Below, in pieces: positions 9,643 to 19,002 of a stretch of DNA of 64,000 nucleotides. The first letter of the stretch is position 1; every line of letters begins with the position of its first letter. The notes beneath the pieces were generated by a model. It worked only from the letters and a program-made list of their open reading frames with translations, did not search any database and had not been told where the DNA came from. The position numbers and the translations under genes are program-made. The stretch lies in the NCBI RefSeq assembly GCF_902764455.1, contig NZ_CACWVY010000015.1, positions 46,050-110,049 of the forward strand. Direction: 5' to 3'. The stretch comes from an uncultured Methanobrevibacter sp. GTDB lineage: Archaea > Methanobacteriota > Methanobacteria > Methanobacteriales > Methanobacteriaceae.

Positions 9643-10359
9643 ATGAATATAGGAGATATAATAAGTGATGCTATGGCATACCCATTAAAAAATGTTAAAG
9701 CTTTAGTTTTATATATAGTTTTAGGAATTATTGCCGCAATTATTGGAGGAACAACAATCCTTAGTTTTGCAACTGCAATTACTACAAAAGGAGCCTCCAG
9801 TTTTGCTCTTGGCGGCGTAGGACTTCTTGGAATGATTGTTTTCATTTTAATACTGTTCCTGATTGAAGGATATGGTTTGGACATTATAAAATTTGGTATT
9901 GAAAGAAGAGAAGACGGACCTGGAATTGATATAGGAAGACAAATTTCAAATGCTGTCAAATTAATTATTGTTAATATTGTTTACTACCTTGTCCCAGCTA
10001 TTATCATTTTTGTTTTAGGAATTTTCCTCAGAGACTGGATTATGACCATAATCAGTTTAATATTAGTGATATTATTTGCTTTAGCAAACTTTATGGCTAA
10101 ATGTAGATTAGCAAAAACTGACAATTTAGGTGATGCTTTAGCTATAGGAGAAGCTATTGGAGACATATCCAGAGTAGGTATCGGCAGACTTATTGCAACT
10201 GTTGTTCTTGTTGTAATTATAGCAGTAATCATTGTGATTCTTATAGGAATTATAGGCAGTATCAGCGATATTGTCGGAGATATCTTATTCGGTATCTTTT
10301 TAGTTTACTTAGTATTCTTCTACAACAGAGCTATTGGTTTATTATACTCTGACGTATAA
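9643..10359 (+). CDS. DUF4013-type multispanning membrane protein
   Basis: A 238-residue integral membrane protein with about six hydrophobic segments (roughly residues 20-50, 60-80, 105-130, 130-148, 180-205 and 212-232). The beginning (MNIGDIISDAMAYPLKN) is typical of the DUF4013 family, common and often multi-copy in Methanobacteriales. Function unknown. The ATG is preceded by AAAAGGTGAATTAA, a good ribosome site. A TATA-like stretch lies near 9570-9580. It is transcribed alone and followed by a long T tract. Confidence 0.8.
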   Translation: MNIGDIISDAMAYPLKNVKALVLYIVLGIIAAIIGGTTILSFATAITTKGASSFALGGVGLLGMIVFILILFLIEGYGLDIIKFGIERREDGPGIDIGRQISNAVKLIIVNIVYYLVPAIIIFVLGIFLRDWIMTIISLILVILFALANFMAKCRLAKTDNLGDALAIGEAIGDISRVGIGRLIATVVLVVIIAVIIVILIGIIGSISDIVGDILFGIFLVYLVFFYNRAIGLLYSDV

Positions 10360-10369
10360 TTTAACCACT

Positions 10370-10386
10370 CTTTTTTTTCTTTTTTT
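10370..10386 (+). terminator. Oligo-T terminator after the DUF4013 gene
   Basis: A run of T broken by one C begins 11 bases after the stop codon, with no stem before it. Oligo-T tracts alone terminate archaeal RNA polymerase. Confidence 0.5.
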
Positions 10387-10522
10387 AAATTCAAACAAAT
10401 AATAAATCTTATTTTTTTTGGTATTAACATTTTGCAGACACGAAAGTCTTAAAAAAATTACCTTTAGATTAAAATACCACTATAATTAATAAATATAATT
10501 ATATAATTTAGGGAAATATCTC

Positions 10523-11656
10523 ATGAGAAAAATAACATTGAAGCTTTTAAGAGACTTACCTCAAAAATACATAACAACAGGCGTTATTTTAATAGGAGGA
10601 TTATTTATTTATGGATTTGTAGGTTCCATTTTCATAATGAACTTAAATCCATTGGATGCTCTTTATTATTCTGTGATTACCATGACCACAGTAGGTTATG
10701 GAGATTATATTCCAACTACCGGATTTGAAAAAGTATTTGCAACAACATTAGCGATTTCAGGAATTGGATTATTGGCTTATGTATTTAATGTAATGTTATC
10801 AACTTTCCAGGAAAGAATGATTCTATTTTCAAAGGGAGCAAGAAAAATGAAATCTATTGAAAGAATGGACGATTATTATATAATGTGCGGTTATGGAAGA
10901 GTGGGAAGAATAGTATTTAAAGAATTAGTCGAAAGAAATCAGAATATAGTCGTGTTTGAAAAAGATGAAGAGGTAGCTGAAAGCATTGAAGAATCCGATT
11001 CAGTAATCGTTCTTCCAAAGGATGCAACGGAAAATGATCTTATTGCCAAACTGGCAGGAGACAAATGCAGAAGCGTGATTTTATGCAGCGGCGATGATGT
11101 AATCAACATATTCATTGTGCTGACAATACGTGAAACAAACCCAAATGCATGGATTGTAACAAGGTCCAGTAAACTGGAAAATATTTCAAGGCTTAAAAAA
11201 GCAGGTGCAAATAAAGTAATATCTCCAGAAGTGATTGGAGGAAAAGATTTATACTTTGAATCTGCAAGACCTCATCTTTTAGGAATTACCGTGAGGCATA
11301 CCCCTGATAAAATTTTTGATGAATATGAAATCATATCCAAAAACGGATGCACTTTAGAAAATATCCAATACCACCTTCCAGGAGTTGAAACTCCTCTTAC
11401 CCGTCAAATACAATCCAAAGACATTAAAGCGGGTCAAAAGTACAAAAATTATTTAGACAGTCATGATGATAAAAAAGAAGCAATAGATTTTCTATATAAC
11501 ACTGTCAACAATATCCACACACATGTCATTTCAGGACCCGACAATTCAAGCTTTGAAAAATTGATTAAAGATTTAGAAAAAAAAGAAGAAATTCTTGGAA
11601 TTAATTTAAGTGATGAAGAAATAGCAGAATTAACAAGAAAAGAAAATAATAAGTAA
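10523..11656 (+). CDS. Potassium channel with cytosolic RCK (TrkA-N) domain
   Basis: MthK-like channel. Residues 17-40 and 70-95 form the two membrane helices, with the selectivity filter TVGYGD at 56-61 between them. A linker leads to a Rossmann-type RCK domain (CGYGRVG at 122-128) and a TrkA-C-like region near 245-320. Such channels are gated by ligands such as Ca2+ bound to the RCK ring. The tail (about 320-377) is charged and of no known family. The gene converges on a secreted Ig-like protein gene with only two bases between the stop codons, and both stops sit in one palindrome. K+ handling is also represented by trkH/trkA at 19-21 kb. Confidence 0.93.
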   Translation: MRKITLKLLRDLPQKYITTGVILIGGLFIYGFVGSIFIMNLNPLDALYYSVITMTTVGYGDYIPTTGFEKVFATTLAISGIGLLAYVFNVMLSTFQERMILFSKGARKMKSIERMDDYYIMCGYGRVGRIVFKELVERNQNIVVFEKDEEVAESIEESDSVIVLPKDATENDLIAKLAGDKCRSVILCSGDDVINIFIVLTIRETNPNAWIVTRSSKLENISRLKKAGANKVISPEVIGGKDLYFESARPHLLGITVRHTPDKIFDEYEIISKNGCTLENIQYHLPGVETPLTRQIQSKDIKAGQKYKNYLDSHDDKKEAIDFLYNTVNNIHTHVISGPDNSSFEKLIKDLEKKEEILGINLSDEEIAELTRKENNK

Positions 11657-11680
11657 AATTACACAATAGTAATTTTACTT
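11651..11680. terminator. Bidirectional hairpin covering two convergent stop codons
   Basis: A perfect 12-bp inverted repeat (AAGTAAAATTAC / GTAATTTTACTT) with a 6-base loop. It contains the stop codon of the K+ channel gene (11654-11656) and that of the convergent gene (11659-11661). Confidence 0.55.
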
Positions 11681-13497
11681 TTACCTGAAATTATGTATTT
11701 AATGTTAGTCGGAGCCAGTACAACCTTATACTTTCCAACTGACAAATCTTTTGTATTAAATGTTGCAACACCCTTTTCATTAGTTTTAATTATATAGGCT
11801 TTTGATTTACTGCCAGAAGTTAATTTGATTTTAACTTTAAGATTGGATATTGCTTTATTTGTGTTTTTATTTTTAACAGTTACTTTAAAGTATTTTGTCG
11901 CATTGAACTTGTTTTTCACATCAGGAGCTTTTATTGTTGTTGGAATTTTAACAAATTTGTCAACATTTCCAAAGCTGTGAGATCCCAGATATTTCATATT
12001 AGGACATCTCGGAAGGTTATAACTGCTTACGAATTTGTTTTTAAATCTGACATTATCAACCAGTCCTCCGGAAGACACACCTACAAATCTGCCATTATCA
12101 TTAGCTGCATAAGCCTTGATTGAAGAGGTAACTGAAAGGTCCTTGTGTGTTGTAGCTTTCCAGTGAAGCACAACAACCTGCCTTCTGTTGACACCATAGT
12201 GGTCTGTAGCACCTACCTTGATTGCTGCTTTAGCAGGATCGGTACTGTATTTTTTATAAGTACTGTGGCGGTAATATTCTTTAAAGTTAGGAGAACAGCT
12301 GAATTCACCAGGTTTTAATTTACCTGTGATAATATTATTCTTCCATACAACTGCATATCTTCCGTCAGGAGCTTTAATTGAATAATGTCCGAAATTAATG
12401 CTTCTTTTATAATTATAAATTTTTCTCAAGGAAGACATTTTGATTTTGTTGGATTTAATCATATCAACAGATAACTTTTCCATTGACTGTAAGAAATCAT
12501 ATCCGTCAAGTCCGCCGTTACCTACTATCCATCCGTTGGCAAATACCATCAAATGAATGAAATTGTTAGCATTAGTGTGTTTTACAACAGGTATGCCTCC
12601 TAATGTATAGTCTTTAACAGTAATGGTGGTCATTGCAGTATTGTCTCTTCTGAAACCTCCGACTGATTCAGTGTTGCTCACCTGAAGGAAAAAGGAACAG
12701 CAGTCTTCATCAGCACATGGTTTGACCAGAACAGTTACTTTGTTATTAGATTTCTTATAGGAAATATAATTTTTATTTTTGGAATCCTTAATTTGTGTAG
12801 AAACCTTATAAGACGCAGCTTTCAGATTCTTTTTCAAAGTGGCAATTCCATTACTGTCAGTGGTTGCATAATAATTAGCATATTTTTTAGTTTTAGTGGA
12901 ATAGGTTTTAAATAAAACTTTAATTCCCCTTACAGGATTTCCAGTATTTTTATTATATACTTTTGCTTTAAAATAGGAACCTGATTTAAAATAAGTATTG
13001 AAATTGCTCATCTGAATAGCCAACGGAGCCTTTTTAATTTTAACATAAGAATTAGCTTCACTGGAAGTGAAATTTTCATCCCCATTGAACTTTACAGTCA
13101 ATTTATATGTATTTGGCTTAAGATTACTGAAATCTAAAATAAATTTACCATTATTATCTGTTGTTTTATTATCTACATCCCCATTGAAATAAACATTGAC
13201 ATTTTTATTGACCAATGAGACATTATTTGAATCTTTCAGTTGAACTTCAACTTTTACTTTCTCTTTATAATATGAAGTTACATCATCTACATCAATTTTA
13301 GTATCAATTTTTGAATTTTCCCCTTCGAATGAATCCTCATCGGCATTATTAATTCCATCTACATCAACGGAAGATGAAATATCTTCTGATAGAACATCAC
13401 CGGTTACGTTTTCTGAAGCCGAAACAAAACTGAGGCCCAACGTTATGGTCACTAATACCAATAAGAATAAGGAAATCATTTTAAAAGATTTGTTCAT
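11659..13497 (-). CDS. Secreted Ig-like protein with Ntn-hydrolase-like cysteine module (copy A)
   Basis: 612 residues. Signal peptide at 1-27. Two Ig-like repeats (about 67-155 and 157-258), a central module at about 262-500, and a third Ig-like repeat at the C-terminus (about 525-612). The central module starts with DCCSFFLQV and has FRRD 16-18 residues after Cys267, then GHYSIKAPDGRYAVVW at 370-385 and CSPNF near 401-405. This order resembles Cys-nucleophile Ntn-hydrolases (choloylglycine hydrolase / acyltransferase C45 type), where the catalytic Cys is followed 16 residues later by an Arg. That relation is my inference. A paralogue follows directly downstream. The start is supported by AGGGGGT upstream. 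No membrane anchor is seen. Confidence 0.75.
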   Translation of the reverse strand: MNKSFKMISLFLLVLVTITLGLSFVSASENVTGDVLSEDISSSVDVDGINNADEDSFEGENSKIDTKIDVDDVTSYYKEKVKVEVQLKDSNNVSLVNKNVNVYFNGDVDNKTTDNNGKFILDFSNLKPNTYKLTVKFNGDENFTSSEANSYVKIKKAPLAIQMSNFNTYFKSGSYFKAKVYNKNTGNPVRGIKVLFKTYSTKTKKYANYYATTDSNGIATLKKNLKAASYKVSTQIKDSKNKNYISYKKSNNKVTVLVKPCADEDCCSFFLQVSNTESVGGFRRDNTAMTTITVKDYTLGGIPVVKHTNANNFIHLMVFANGWIVGNGGLDGYDFLQSMEKLSVDMIKSNKIKMSSLRKIYNYKRSINFGHYSIKAPDGRYAVVWKNNIITGKLKPGEFSCSPNFKEYYRHSTYKKYSTDPAKAAIKVGATDHYGVNRRQVVVLHWKATTHKDLSVTSSIKAYAANDNGRFVGVSSGGLVDNVRFKNKFVSSYNLPRCPNMKYLGSHSFGNVDKFVKIPTTIKAPDVKNKFNATKYFKVTVKNKNTNKAISNLKVKIKLTSGSKSKAYIIKTNEKGVATFNTKDLSVGKYKVVLAPTNIKYIISGKSKITIV

Positions 13498-13547
13498 TAA
13501 ATAAACCCCCTTAAACCTTCTGATTCAAGCAAAGTTACCTTAAATTA

Positions 13548-15377
13548 TTATTCGTTAATTATAATGGTACTTTTAGCTGAAATCAGATATTTATCACTAG
13601 CAGGATATAAAATTACTTTGTGAGTGCCAACTAATAAATCTTTAGTATTTAATTTTGCCAAACCGTTTTTATCAGTTTTAATGATATAAACGTTTGTTTT
13701 ATCTACTGCACTTATTTTTATTTTAATTTTAAGATTGGAAATTAAATTACCAGTTTTTTTATTTTTAACAGTTATCTTGAAGTATTTTGTTTGATTGAAA
13801 TGATTTGTTACCTCCGGAGCCCTTATTATTGTTGGAATCTTTACAAATTTATCGATATTACCGAATTTATGGGTTCCAAGCAGTTTCATATTTGGAACTG
13901 CGGGAAGATTATATTTACCGATAAACTTATTTTTGTAATAGATATCATCCCTTAAAGATCCGGTGGAACTTCCAACAAATCTGCCGTTGTCGTTTGCACC
14001 ATAAACCTTAACAAGAGAAGTTGTTTTGAAGTTTTTATCGGTTGCAGATTTCCAATGGAAAAGAGTAATGTCCCTTCTGTTGACACCGTATACATCGGTT
14101 GCACCTACTTTAACGGCTGCCTTTAAAGGATTTGAACCGAATTTTGAATATTCACCGTGGCGATAGCATGACTTTAAATTAGGAACACTGATAAATTCGC
14201 CGGGTTTTAATTTGCCTGTTATATAACCGTTCAGCCATACTGCGGCAAATCTTCCGTCAGGCGCTTTAATTGAAAAATGACCCAAACCCAAACGTCTTTC
14301 ATAGTTTTGAATCTTTTTTAGATAAGATGACTGTATCTTATTTGACTTAACCATTTTGCCTGCAAGATTTTCAATAGCCCTGTTGATTGTAGGATTATCG
14401 ATTCCTCCAGTTCCTATCATCCAACCGTCAGAAGTTGTTATTGAATGGAAAAAATAAGAATAAGCCAATTTATACTGTTTTATTGCAGTTCTGCCATTCC
14501 ATTTTACATTTTTTATGTAAATGTTTAAAGCATTGGTTGCATCACGCCTGAAACCTGCTACACTTTCGGTTGCATTAACCTGCAAATAAAAGGAACAGCA
14601 ACCGGTCTCTGCAGTAGGTTTAACCTTCATTGTAACTTTACTTTTGGAATTTTCATATGAGATATACTTTTTATTTTTAGAATCCTGGATACAAGCAGAT
14701 ATCTTATATGTTCCAACTTTCAGGTTCTTGTTCAGTGTTGCAATACCATTCTTATCTGTTGTTCGCCAATAATTGGAATATTTTTTAGTTTTAACGGAAT
14801 AAACTTTAAAATGAACTCTGATTCCTGAAACCGCATTGCCTGTGAGTTTATTATAGACTTTTGCTTTGAAAAACAAATCGGAATCGACATAGGTATTGAA
14901 GTTGCTTATTTTAATGCCAAGAGGCGCCTTTTTAATTTTTACAATCGAATCTGCAGCATGTGAGGTGTAATTTTCATCCCCCATGAATTTAAGATTAACT
15001 TTATAGGTGTCCGGCTTTAAATTCAAAGCCAGTGAAAATTTTCCAAGACAGTCTGTTGTTTTATTATAAGACTGTCCATTTAAAACTACATTTACCTGCT
15101 TGTTGCTGATTGGAGTGCCGTTACAATCTTTTAAATAACCCTCCAAATTGGATTTTTCCTTATAGAAAGATTCAACATCACACACATCTATTTGAACGTC
15201 AACAGTATCAGCCGCATTTGTATTATTAACACTTATTTCATCCAAACTTTCAGAAAAACTTTCTCCATCTGCAATGAATTGTGTAGTGTTTTCCTGAGCA
15301 GATACGATACTCAAACTAACAAATAAAACCAGCAATATAAATAAAATATTAAAAGTTTTTTTAAAAAACAACATCAT
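13548..15377 (-). CDS. Secreted Ig-like protein with Ntn-hydrolase-like cysteine module (copy B)
   Basis: 609 residues, same layout as the neighbouring copy A and similar along its whole length, so the pair arose by tandem duplication. Signal peptide 1-28; Ig-like repeats at about 62-150 and 152-255; central module with GCCSFYLQV (Cys260/261), FRRD (Arg277, 16 after Cys261), GHFSIKAPDGRFAAVW and SVPNL; C-terminal Ig-like repeat. The residues that differ are mostly outside these motifs. The Cys-Cys pair, the FRRD and the GH(Y/F)SIKAPDGR block are conserved between copies, which argues for a selected function. Copy B is upstream of copy A with 50 bases between them, so they may share a transcript. 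Enzymatic activity is inferred, not known. Confidence 0.75.
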   Translation of the reverse strand: MMLFFKKTFNILFILLVLFVSLSIVSAQENTTQFIADGESFSESLDEISVNNTNAADTVDVQIDVCDVESFYKEKSNLEGYLKDCNGTPISNKQVNVVLNGQSYNKTTDCLGKFSLALNLKPDTYKVNLKFMGDENYTSHAADSIVKIKKAPLGIKISNFNTYVDSDLFFKAKVYNKLTGNAVSGIRVHFKVYSVKTKKYSNYWRTTDKNGIATLNKNLKVGTYKISACIQDSKNKKYISYENSKSKVTMKVKPTAETGCCSFYLQVNATESVAGFRRDATNALNIYIKNVKWNGRTAIKQYKLAYSYFFHSITTSDGWMIGTGGIDNPTINRAIENLAGKMVKSNKIQSSYLKKIQNYERRLGLGHFSIKAPDGRFAAVWLNGYITGKLKPGEFISVPNLKSCYRHGEYSKFGSNPLKAAVKVGATDVYGVNRRDITLFHWKSATDKNFKTTSLVKVYGANDNGRFVGSSTGSLRDDIYYKNKFIGKYNLPAVPNMKLLGTHKFGNIDKFVKIPTIIRAPEVTNHFNQTKYFKITVKNKKTGNLISNLKIKIKISAVDKTNVYIIKTDKNGLAKLNTKDLLVGTHKVILYPASDKYLISAKSTIIINE

Positions 15378-15520
15378 TTCACATCATTCCAATATACATA
15401 ATTTAAATATTCTTGTTAAATGCAAATATGCAAATTACATTAACTGTTAAATTACATTTAGAAATTTGTATTAACTTGTATAAATAATGTGTGAAATTTT
15501 TAAAATAATCAAATAAAATC

Positions 15521-15553
15521 AAAAAAAGAAATAAAAAGAGAGGAAATCTCTCT
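15521..15553 (-). terminator. ftr terminator
   Basis: A 6-bp stem AGAGAG / CTCTCT (15537-15553), overlapping the ftr stop codon, is followed in the direction of transcription by a T-rich tract. Confidence 0.6.
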
Positions 15554-16439
15554 AGAATAAATCGTGTAAGTTCATAATAGCTGAACCTAATTTACCGTCA
15601 AAGTTACCTGCACTGATTTCTAAAACGCCGTCAACAGCACAAGCTGCTTGAATACCAGCTTTCATAGCTGCTTTTACGGTTTCTTCATCTACACCGTCAA
15701 TAACGATTTCAAATACACCGTCAGCATCTTCTCTGATATCTGAGTCCACTTTATCTTTTAATGTTACACACATTTTTTCGTTAGTGGATGCTGGTAAGAA
15801 TGCATATTTGTTGGATCCGACTTTAGAACCGGATGCAACCATACCTCCAGGGAACGGAGTGACAGTTCCTGGAACATTTTGAATTGCAGCTGCAGCTAAT
15901 TGTGCAGCTTTAACACCAGTCATTTGGTCTTTAGCTAAAATGAAGAAGTTTCCTCCAGCTACACCTTCTTTGAAACCGAATGCAGTTTCAACTAAGAAGT
16001 CACCGGACATGATTGGGATTGAGTGGATTGTTCTTCCGTCAATTTCTAAATCGGATTCGAATCCGTCACCGAAGAATTTTAACTTGTTACCAGTTTTTAA
16101 AACATCTTCAGATTCGAGAAGGTTGAATGCAGCTGCGGTAGGAGCAGTTAAAACACACATACCGATTCTTTCCATTAATTCATTGTCGAGTGCTTTTTTA
16201 CTAGCGTGACAAATCATAATTGCATAACCAGGTCTTCCATCTGGAGTTTCTTCAGCTGGTACAAAACAGTCAATACCTGCTTCAGCAGGACATCCAATAA
16301 CAGAAGTTCCGTAACCGGTTGCTTCAGTTGCTGCAATTTTTGCTAATTCTTGAGTTGCTGCAGTAACTAAAATTCTAGTAACTTTAATTCCAAAACCTTC
16401 TGCATAAGTATTTTTAATTTCTACGCCATTAATTTCCAT
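15552..16439 (-). CDS. ftr: Formylmethanofuran:tetrahydromethanopterin formyltransferase
   Basis: Second step of CO2-reducing methanogenesis: moves the formyl group from methanofuran to tetrahydromethanopterin in the cytosol. The 295-residue product begins MEINGVEI and carries [15 protein letters not shown] and [14 protein letters not shown], hallmarks of Ftr. I choose the ATG at 16439, preceded by GGTGAAATC; a longer frame from 16466 would add nine residues before the conserved start and has no ribosome site. Length matches characterised Ftr enzymes. Codon use is that of a highly expressed gene. It stands alone, with a terminator at its end. This gene is the strongest sign that the organism is a methanogen. 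Confidence 0.97.
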   Translation of the reverse strand: MEINGVEIKNTYAEGFGIKVTRILVTAATQELAKIAATEATGYGTSVIGCPAEAGIDCFVPAEETPDGRPGYAIMICHASKKALDNELMERIGMCVLTAPTAAAFNLLESEDVLKTGNKLKFFGDGFESDLEIDGRTIHSIPIMSGDFLVETAFGFKEGVAGGNFFILAKDQMTGVKAAQLAAAAIQNVPGTVTPFPGGMVASGSKVGSNKYAFLPASTNEKMCVTLKDKVDSDIREDADGVFEIVIDGVDEETVKAAMKAGIQAACAVDGVLEISAGNFDGKLGSAIMNLHDLF

Positions 16440-16557
16440 GATTTCACCAAAATTAATAAAATGCAAAAAAATTATTTTTTTGCTATGTTAAAATTTATGA
16501 TAATAAATTAAAATAAAGTTTTCTATTTAATTTAACAAAGAAAATTTGCAACAAAAA

Positions 16558-17835
16558 TTATTTTTTAATTTCACTTAAAATTTTAAGCAATTCCTTTTTA
16601 TCGGAGAATTCGAATTTCAAAGTCCTGTTGAAACTCACATTTTCACCCATTCCAAAGAAAAGATAATGCACAATAGGATTTAATGTGGAATAAAATCTGG
16701 TGCCTTTCAGATTTTTTTGTTTTAAATAAAAACCAACATCAAAAAAGTCAGAACTCTTCAATAACTTATATAAGCTTAAATTTGTACCTATATTTTCATG
16801 TGAAGCAATTGATTTTAAAATAATATAAATTCGTGAATTAAAACCACCGAATAATTTATTAAAGAAAGATAAATTTGAATAATACTCAATTGAAAGGTCT
16901 TTTTCATCCAGACGTCTTGTCAAATACCTGTTATGTTTTTTTACTTTAGAAAATTGAGCTTTAAAACTGTTTTCCCCATACAATTTCTTCTCGTCAAAAC
17001 GCCTGTTAACATAATCAATTGAATCCTTTTTGTCCATATGCTGGTGATTGTCGATTGGCCTGATTACAAGCTTAATTTTATTTTCATTGTTTTCAAGCTT
17101 GAATATCTCATATAAATCTCCAATGAACTGAAGATATTGTGTATCTATATCATAAGGACGGCAGCTAATAAAAATCTGTGCATCGGGAACATAATTTTCC
17201 TTTTTCATCAGCCCCATAAATGAAAACTTATAGCTGACCTTTTCGAGTTCCTCATCGGAATAATCGCTGTAAAGTTTTCCTATGACCTTGCTTGTAAAAT
17301 GGCCGAAATTCATCAGATACAGTTGCGGAAGATCTGCTAAAACCATTGAACCTTTTACCATAGTTCCAAGCATTAATGAAGTAAATCCTCCCATACTGCT
17401 TCCATAAAACAAGATTTTATCATTGGTAAAATTGAAATAAGAAGCAATCTGTAAAATCATTTCACTGATATTTCTCAAAAAATAATCATCATATGTTCCA
17501 ACACTCCAGCCTCCCTGAAGGTCTTTTGTATAATCATCATCAACATCAACATAACGTGTCGGATCATTGAATAATATTGTAGATTGTCTGAATTTCCAGC
17601 TTAAGCGGTGAAAAAGAGGTTTTTTGTGAAATCTTTCCAAATCATCAACTTTAAGAACACTTGAACTGAGACATAAAAGTTCATCAACATCTTTTTTAAT
17701 ATTTAACAGAAATTCGTATTTTGTATCATTATAATAAATGATAAGACCGGTTTTTATATTATACTCAATTTGTCCCAAAGCTTCATTTAAATTATCGTAA
17801 TCTGTTTCGATAACCTTTTCACAAATATCCTTCAT
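16558..17835 (-). CDS. Putative alpha/beta-hydrolase, surface-glycan type, with C-terminal NP-HY motif
   Basis: 425 residues, no signal peptide. A nucleophile elbow FYGSSMGGFTS (Ser147) is seen, with a candidate acid in CRPYDIDTQY (about 225-234) and a candidate His in DNHQHMD (about 262-268), which is the order of an alpha/beta-hydrolase triad. Similar proteins occur in capsule and accessory-Sec (Asp2-like) loci, where they act on glycans. The C-terminus (about 372-412) carries FDVGFYLKQ followed by NPIVHYLFFGMGE, the same motif that is repeated at the N-terminus of the LicD protein at 26.7 kb. This links both to one surface-glycan function (inference). The start has GAGGT eight bases upstream. 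Confidence 0.6.
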   Translation of the reverse strand: MKDICEKVIETDYDNLNEALGQIEYNIKTGLIIYYNDTKYEFLLNIKKDVDELLCLSSSVLKVDDLERFHKKPLFHRLSWKFRQSTILFNDPTRYVDVDDDYTKDLQGGWSVGTYDDYFLRNISEMILQIASYFNFTNDKILFYGSSMGGFTSLMLGTMVKGSMVLADLPQLYLMNFGHFTSKVIGKLYSDYSDEELEKVSYKFSFMGLMKKENYVPDAQIFISCRPYDIDTQYLQFIGDLYEIFKLENNENKIKLVIRPIDNHQHMDKKDSIDYVNRRFDEKKLYGENSFKAQFSKVKKHNRYLTRRLDEKDLSIEYYSNLSFFNKLFGGFNSRIYIILKSIASHENIGTNLSLYKLLKSSDFFDVGFYLKQKNLKGTRFYSTLNPIVHYLFFGMGENVSFNRTLKFEFSDKKELLKILSEIKK

Positions 17836-17873
17836 TAATAATACCTCAAAAACAAAATAAAATCAGATATGCG

Positions 17874-18938
17874 TTAATCATTTTCCAATTCTTCTTTAAG
17901 TGATTCTTCGATTTGCTCATCTGAAGAACCAAATGATATATTGTCAAGTACTGATGAACCGTAATACGGTAAAATAACCATACCCAATATTGTAGTCATC
18001 CAGAATGAAATTAATCTTTCAATAATGGTTGCTGCAGCACTGATTGATGCGGTAATTCCGGCAGCTGAGTAAAAAGCAATCATTATTCCGTCTACAGCAC
18101 CAAGTCCTCCAGGAAGCAAAGGAATCATACCTGCAAGACATGCTAAAATAAAGACTTCACCAATAACAACCGGACTGACACTGGCTCCAAATGCCAAAAA
18201 TACAAAATAGACTCTTAAAATCTCAAAAATCCAAATTACAAAGGATAATGGCATTGCATAATATAAAGATTTTTTATCTGAGATTACAAGCTTCATGGTA
18301 TCCTGGAAACCGGATATTGCAGAATGAATCTTATTTTCCAGATCTTCAGAATTTTTCTTGTAGAATCTTCTAACCAAACCGATAATCCAGCCGTCAACCC
18401 TTTTTCCAAAACCCGGATTAACACACATGTAAATCAGTATAATCAAAACTGCTACAATTGCAATGACTGCTATAATCATTAAAATAAGCAACCATGCATC
18501 AAAATCAAAAGAAATTGTCATTCCAATAATTGTCAGAACAGCCAGCACAACAAACGGGAACGTATCCAAAGCTCTGTCCGCAACAACAGTTGCAAATGTC
18601 TCTTCCATAGGATAGTCTTCTTCACGAGCCAATATATATGCTCTTACAGGTTCTCCACCACCCCTTCCGGAAGGAGTAATATTATTTACAGCCAAACCTA
18701 CTAAAACCATTGGAATTAACTTTTTTATACCTGTATTGATATCAACTAAATTATTAAGTATTTTCCAACGCAGAGTGTATAGGAAATATGTAAATACCTG
18801 CATTGCTATAGCTATAATGATATATTCTGTTTTGGCAACCTTTAAAGCATCGATTACCTTGTCTATTCCAACAAGCCATAACATTACAATAAGAATAAGA
18901 ATACTTACTCCCATGAAAAAAACTGTTTTTTTATCCAT
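17874..18938 (-). CDS. LPG synthase transmembrane-like / UPF0104 flippase-type membrane protein
   Basis: 354 residues with about eight hydrophobic segments. The conserved block NNITPSGRGGGEPVRAYIL (about 85-103) and ADRALDTFPFVV (about 121-132) identify the lysylphosphatidylglycerol synthase TM-region family (UPF0104/AglD-like). The aminoacyl transferase domain of bacterial MprF is absent, so this is the membrane part only, which in related proteins moves lipids or lipid-linked sugars across the membrane. The C-terminus is acidic. It lies 64 bases from the divergent trkH and 38 bases upstream of the putative hydrolase gene on the same strand, so the two could be co-transcribed. Substrate unknown. 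Confidence 0.8.
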   Translation of the reverse strand: MDKKTVFFMGVSILILIVMLWLVGIDKVIDALKVAKTEYIIIAIAMQVFTYFLYTLRWKILNNLVDINTGIKKLIPMVLVGLAVNNITPSGRGGGEPVRAYILAREEDYPMEETFATVVADRALDTFPFVVLAVLTIIGMTISFDFDAWLLILMIIAVIAIVAVLIILIYMCVNPGFGKRVDGWIIGLVRRFYKKNSEDLENKIHSAISGFQDTMKLVISDKKSLYYAMPLSFVIWIFEILRVYFVFLAFGASVSPVVIGEVFILACLAGMIPLLPGGLGAVDGIMIAFYSAAGITASISAAATIIERLISFWMTTILGMVILPYYGSSVLDNISFGSSDEQIEESLKEELEND

Positions 18939-19002
18939 AGTGAATATTAATTTTATTTTTCATACTTATAAATTTATATAGAAATTTTTATTAATATTAA
19001 GA

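Noticed and set aside
10523..11656. K+ channel and downstream Ig-like gene as one functional unit
   Set aside because: They are convergent and only share a terminator-like hairpin; no functional link is visible.
11659..15377. Pseudomurein endoisopeptidase (C71-type) as identity of the tandem pair
   Set aside because: No transglutaminase-like Cys-His-Asp order was seen; the Cys is followed by an Arg at +16, fitting Ntn-hydrolases better.
15940..16209. 89-codon frame on the strand opposite ftr
   Set aside because: A shadow of the strongly conserved ftr reading frame; no ribosome site and biased composition.
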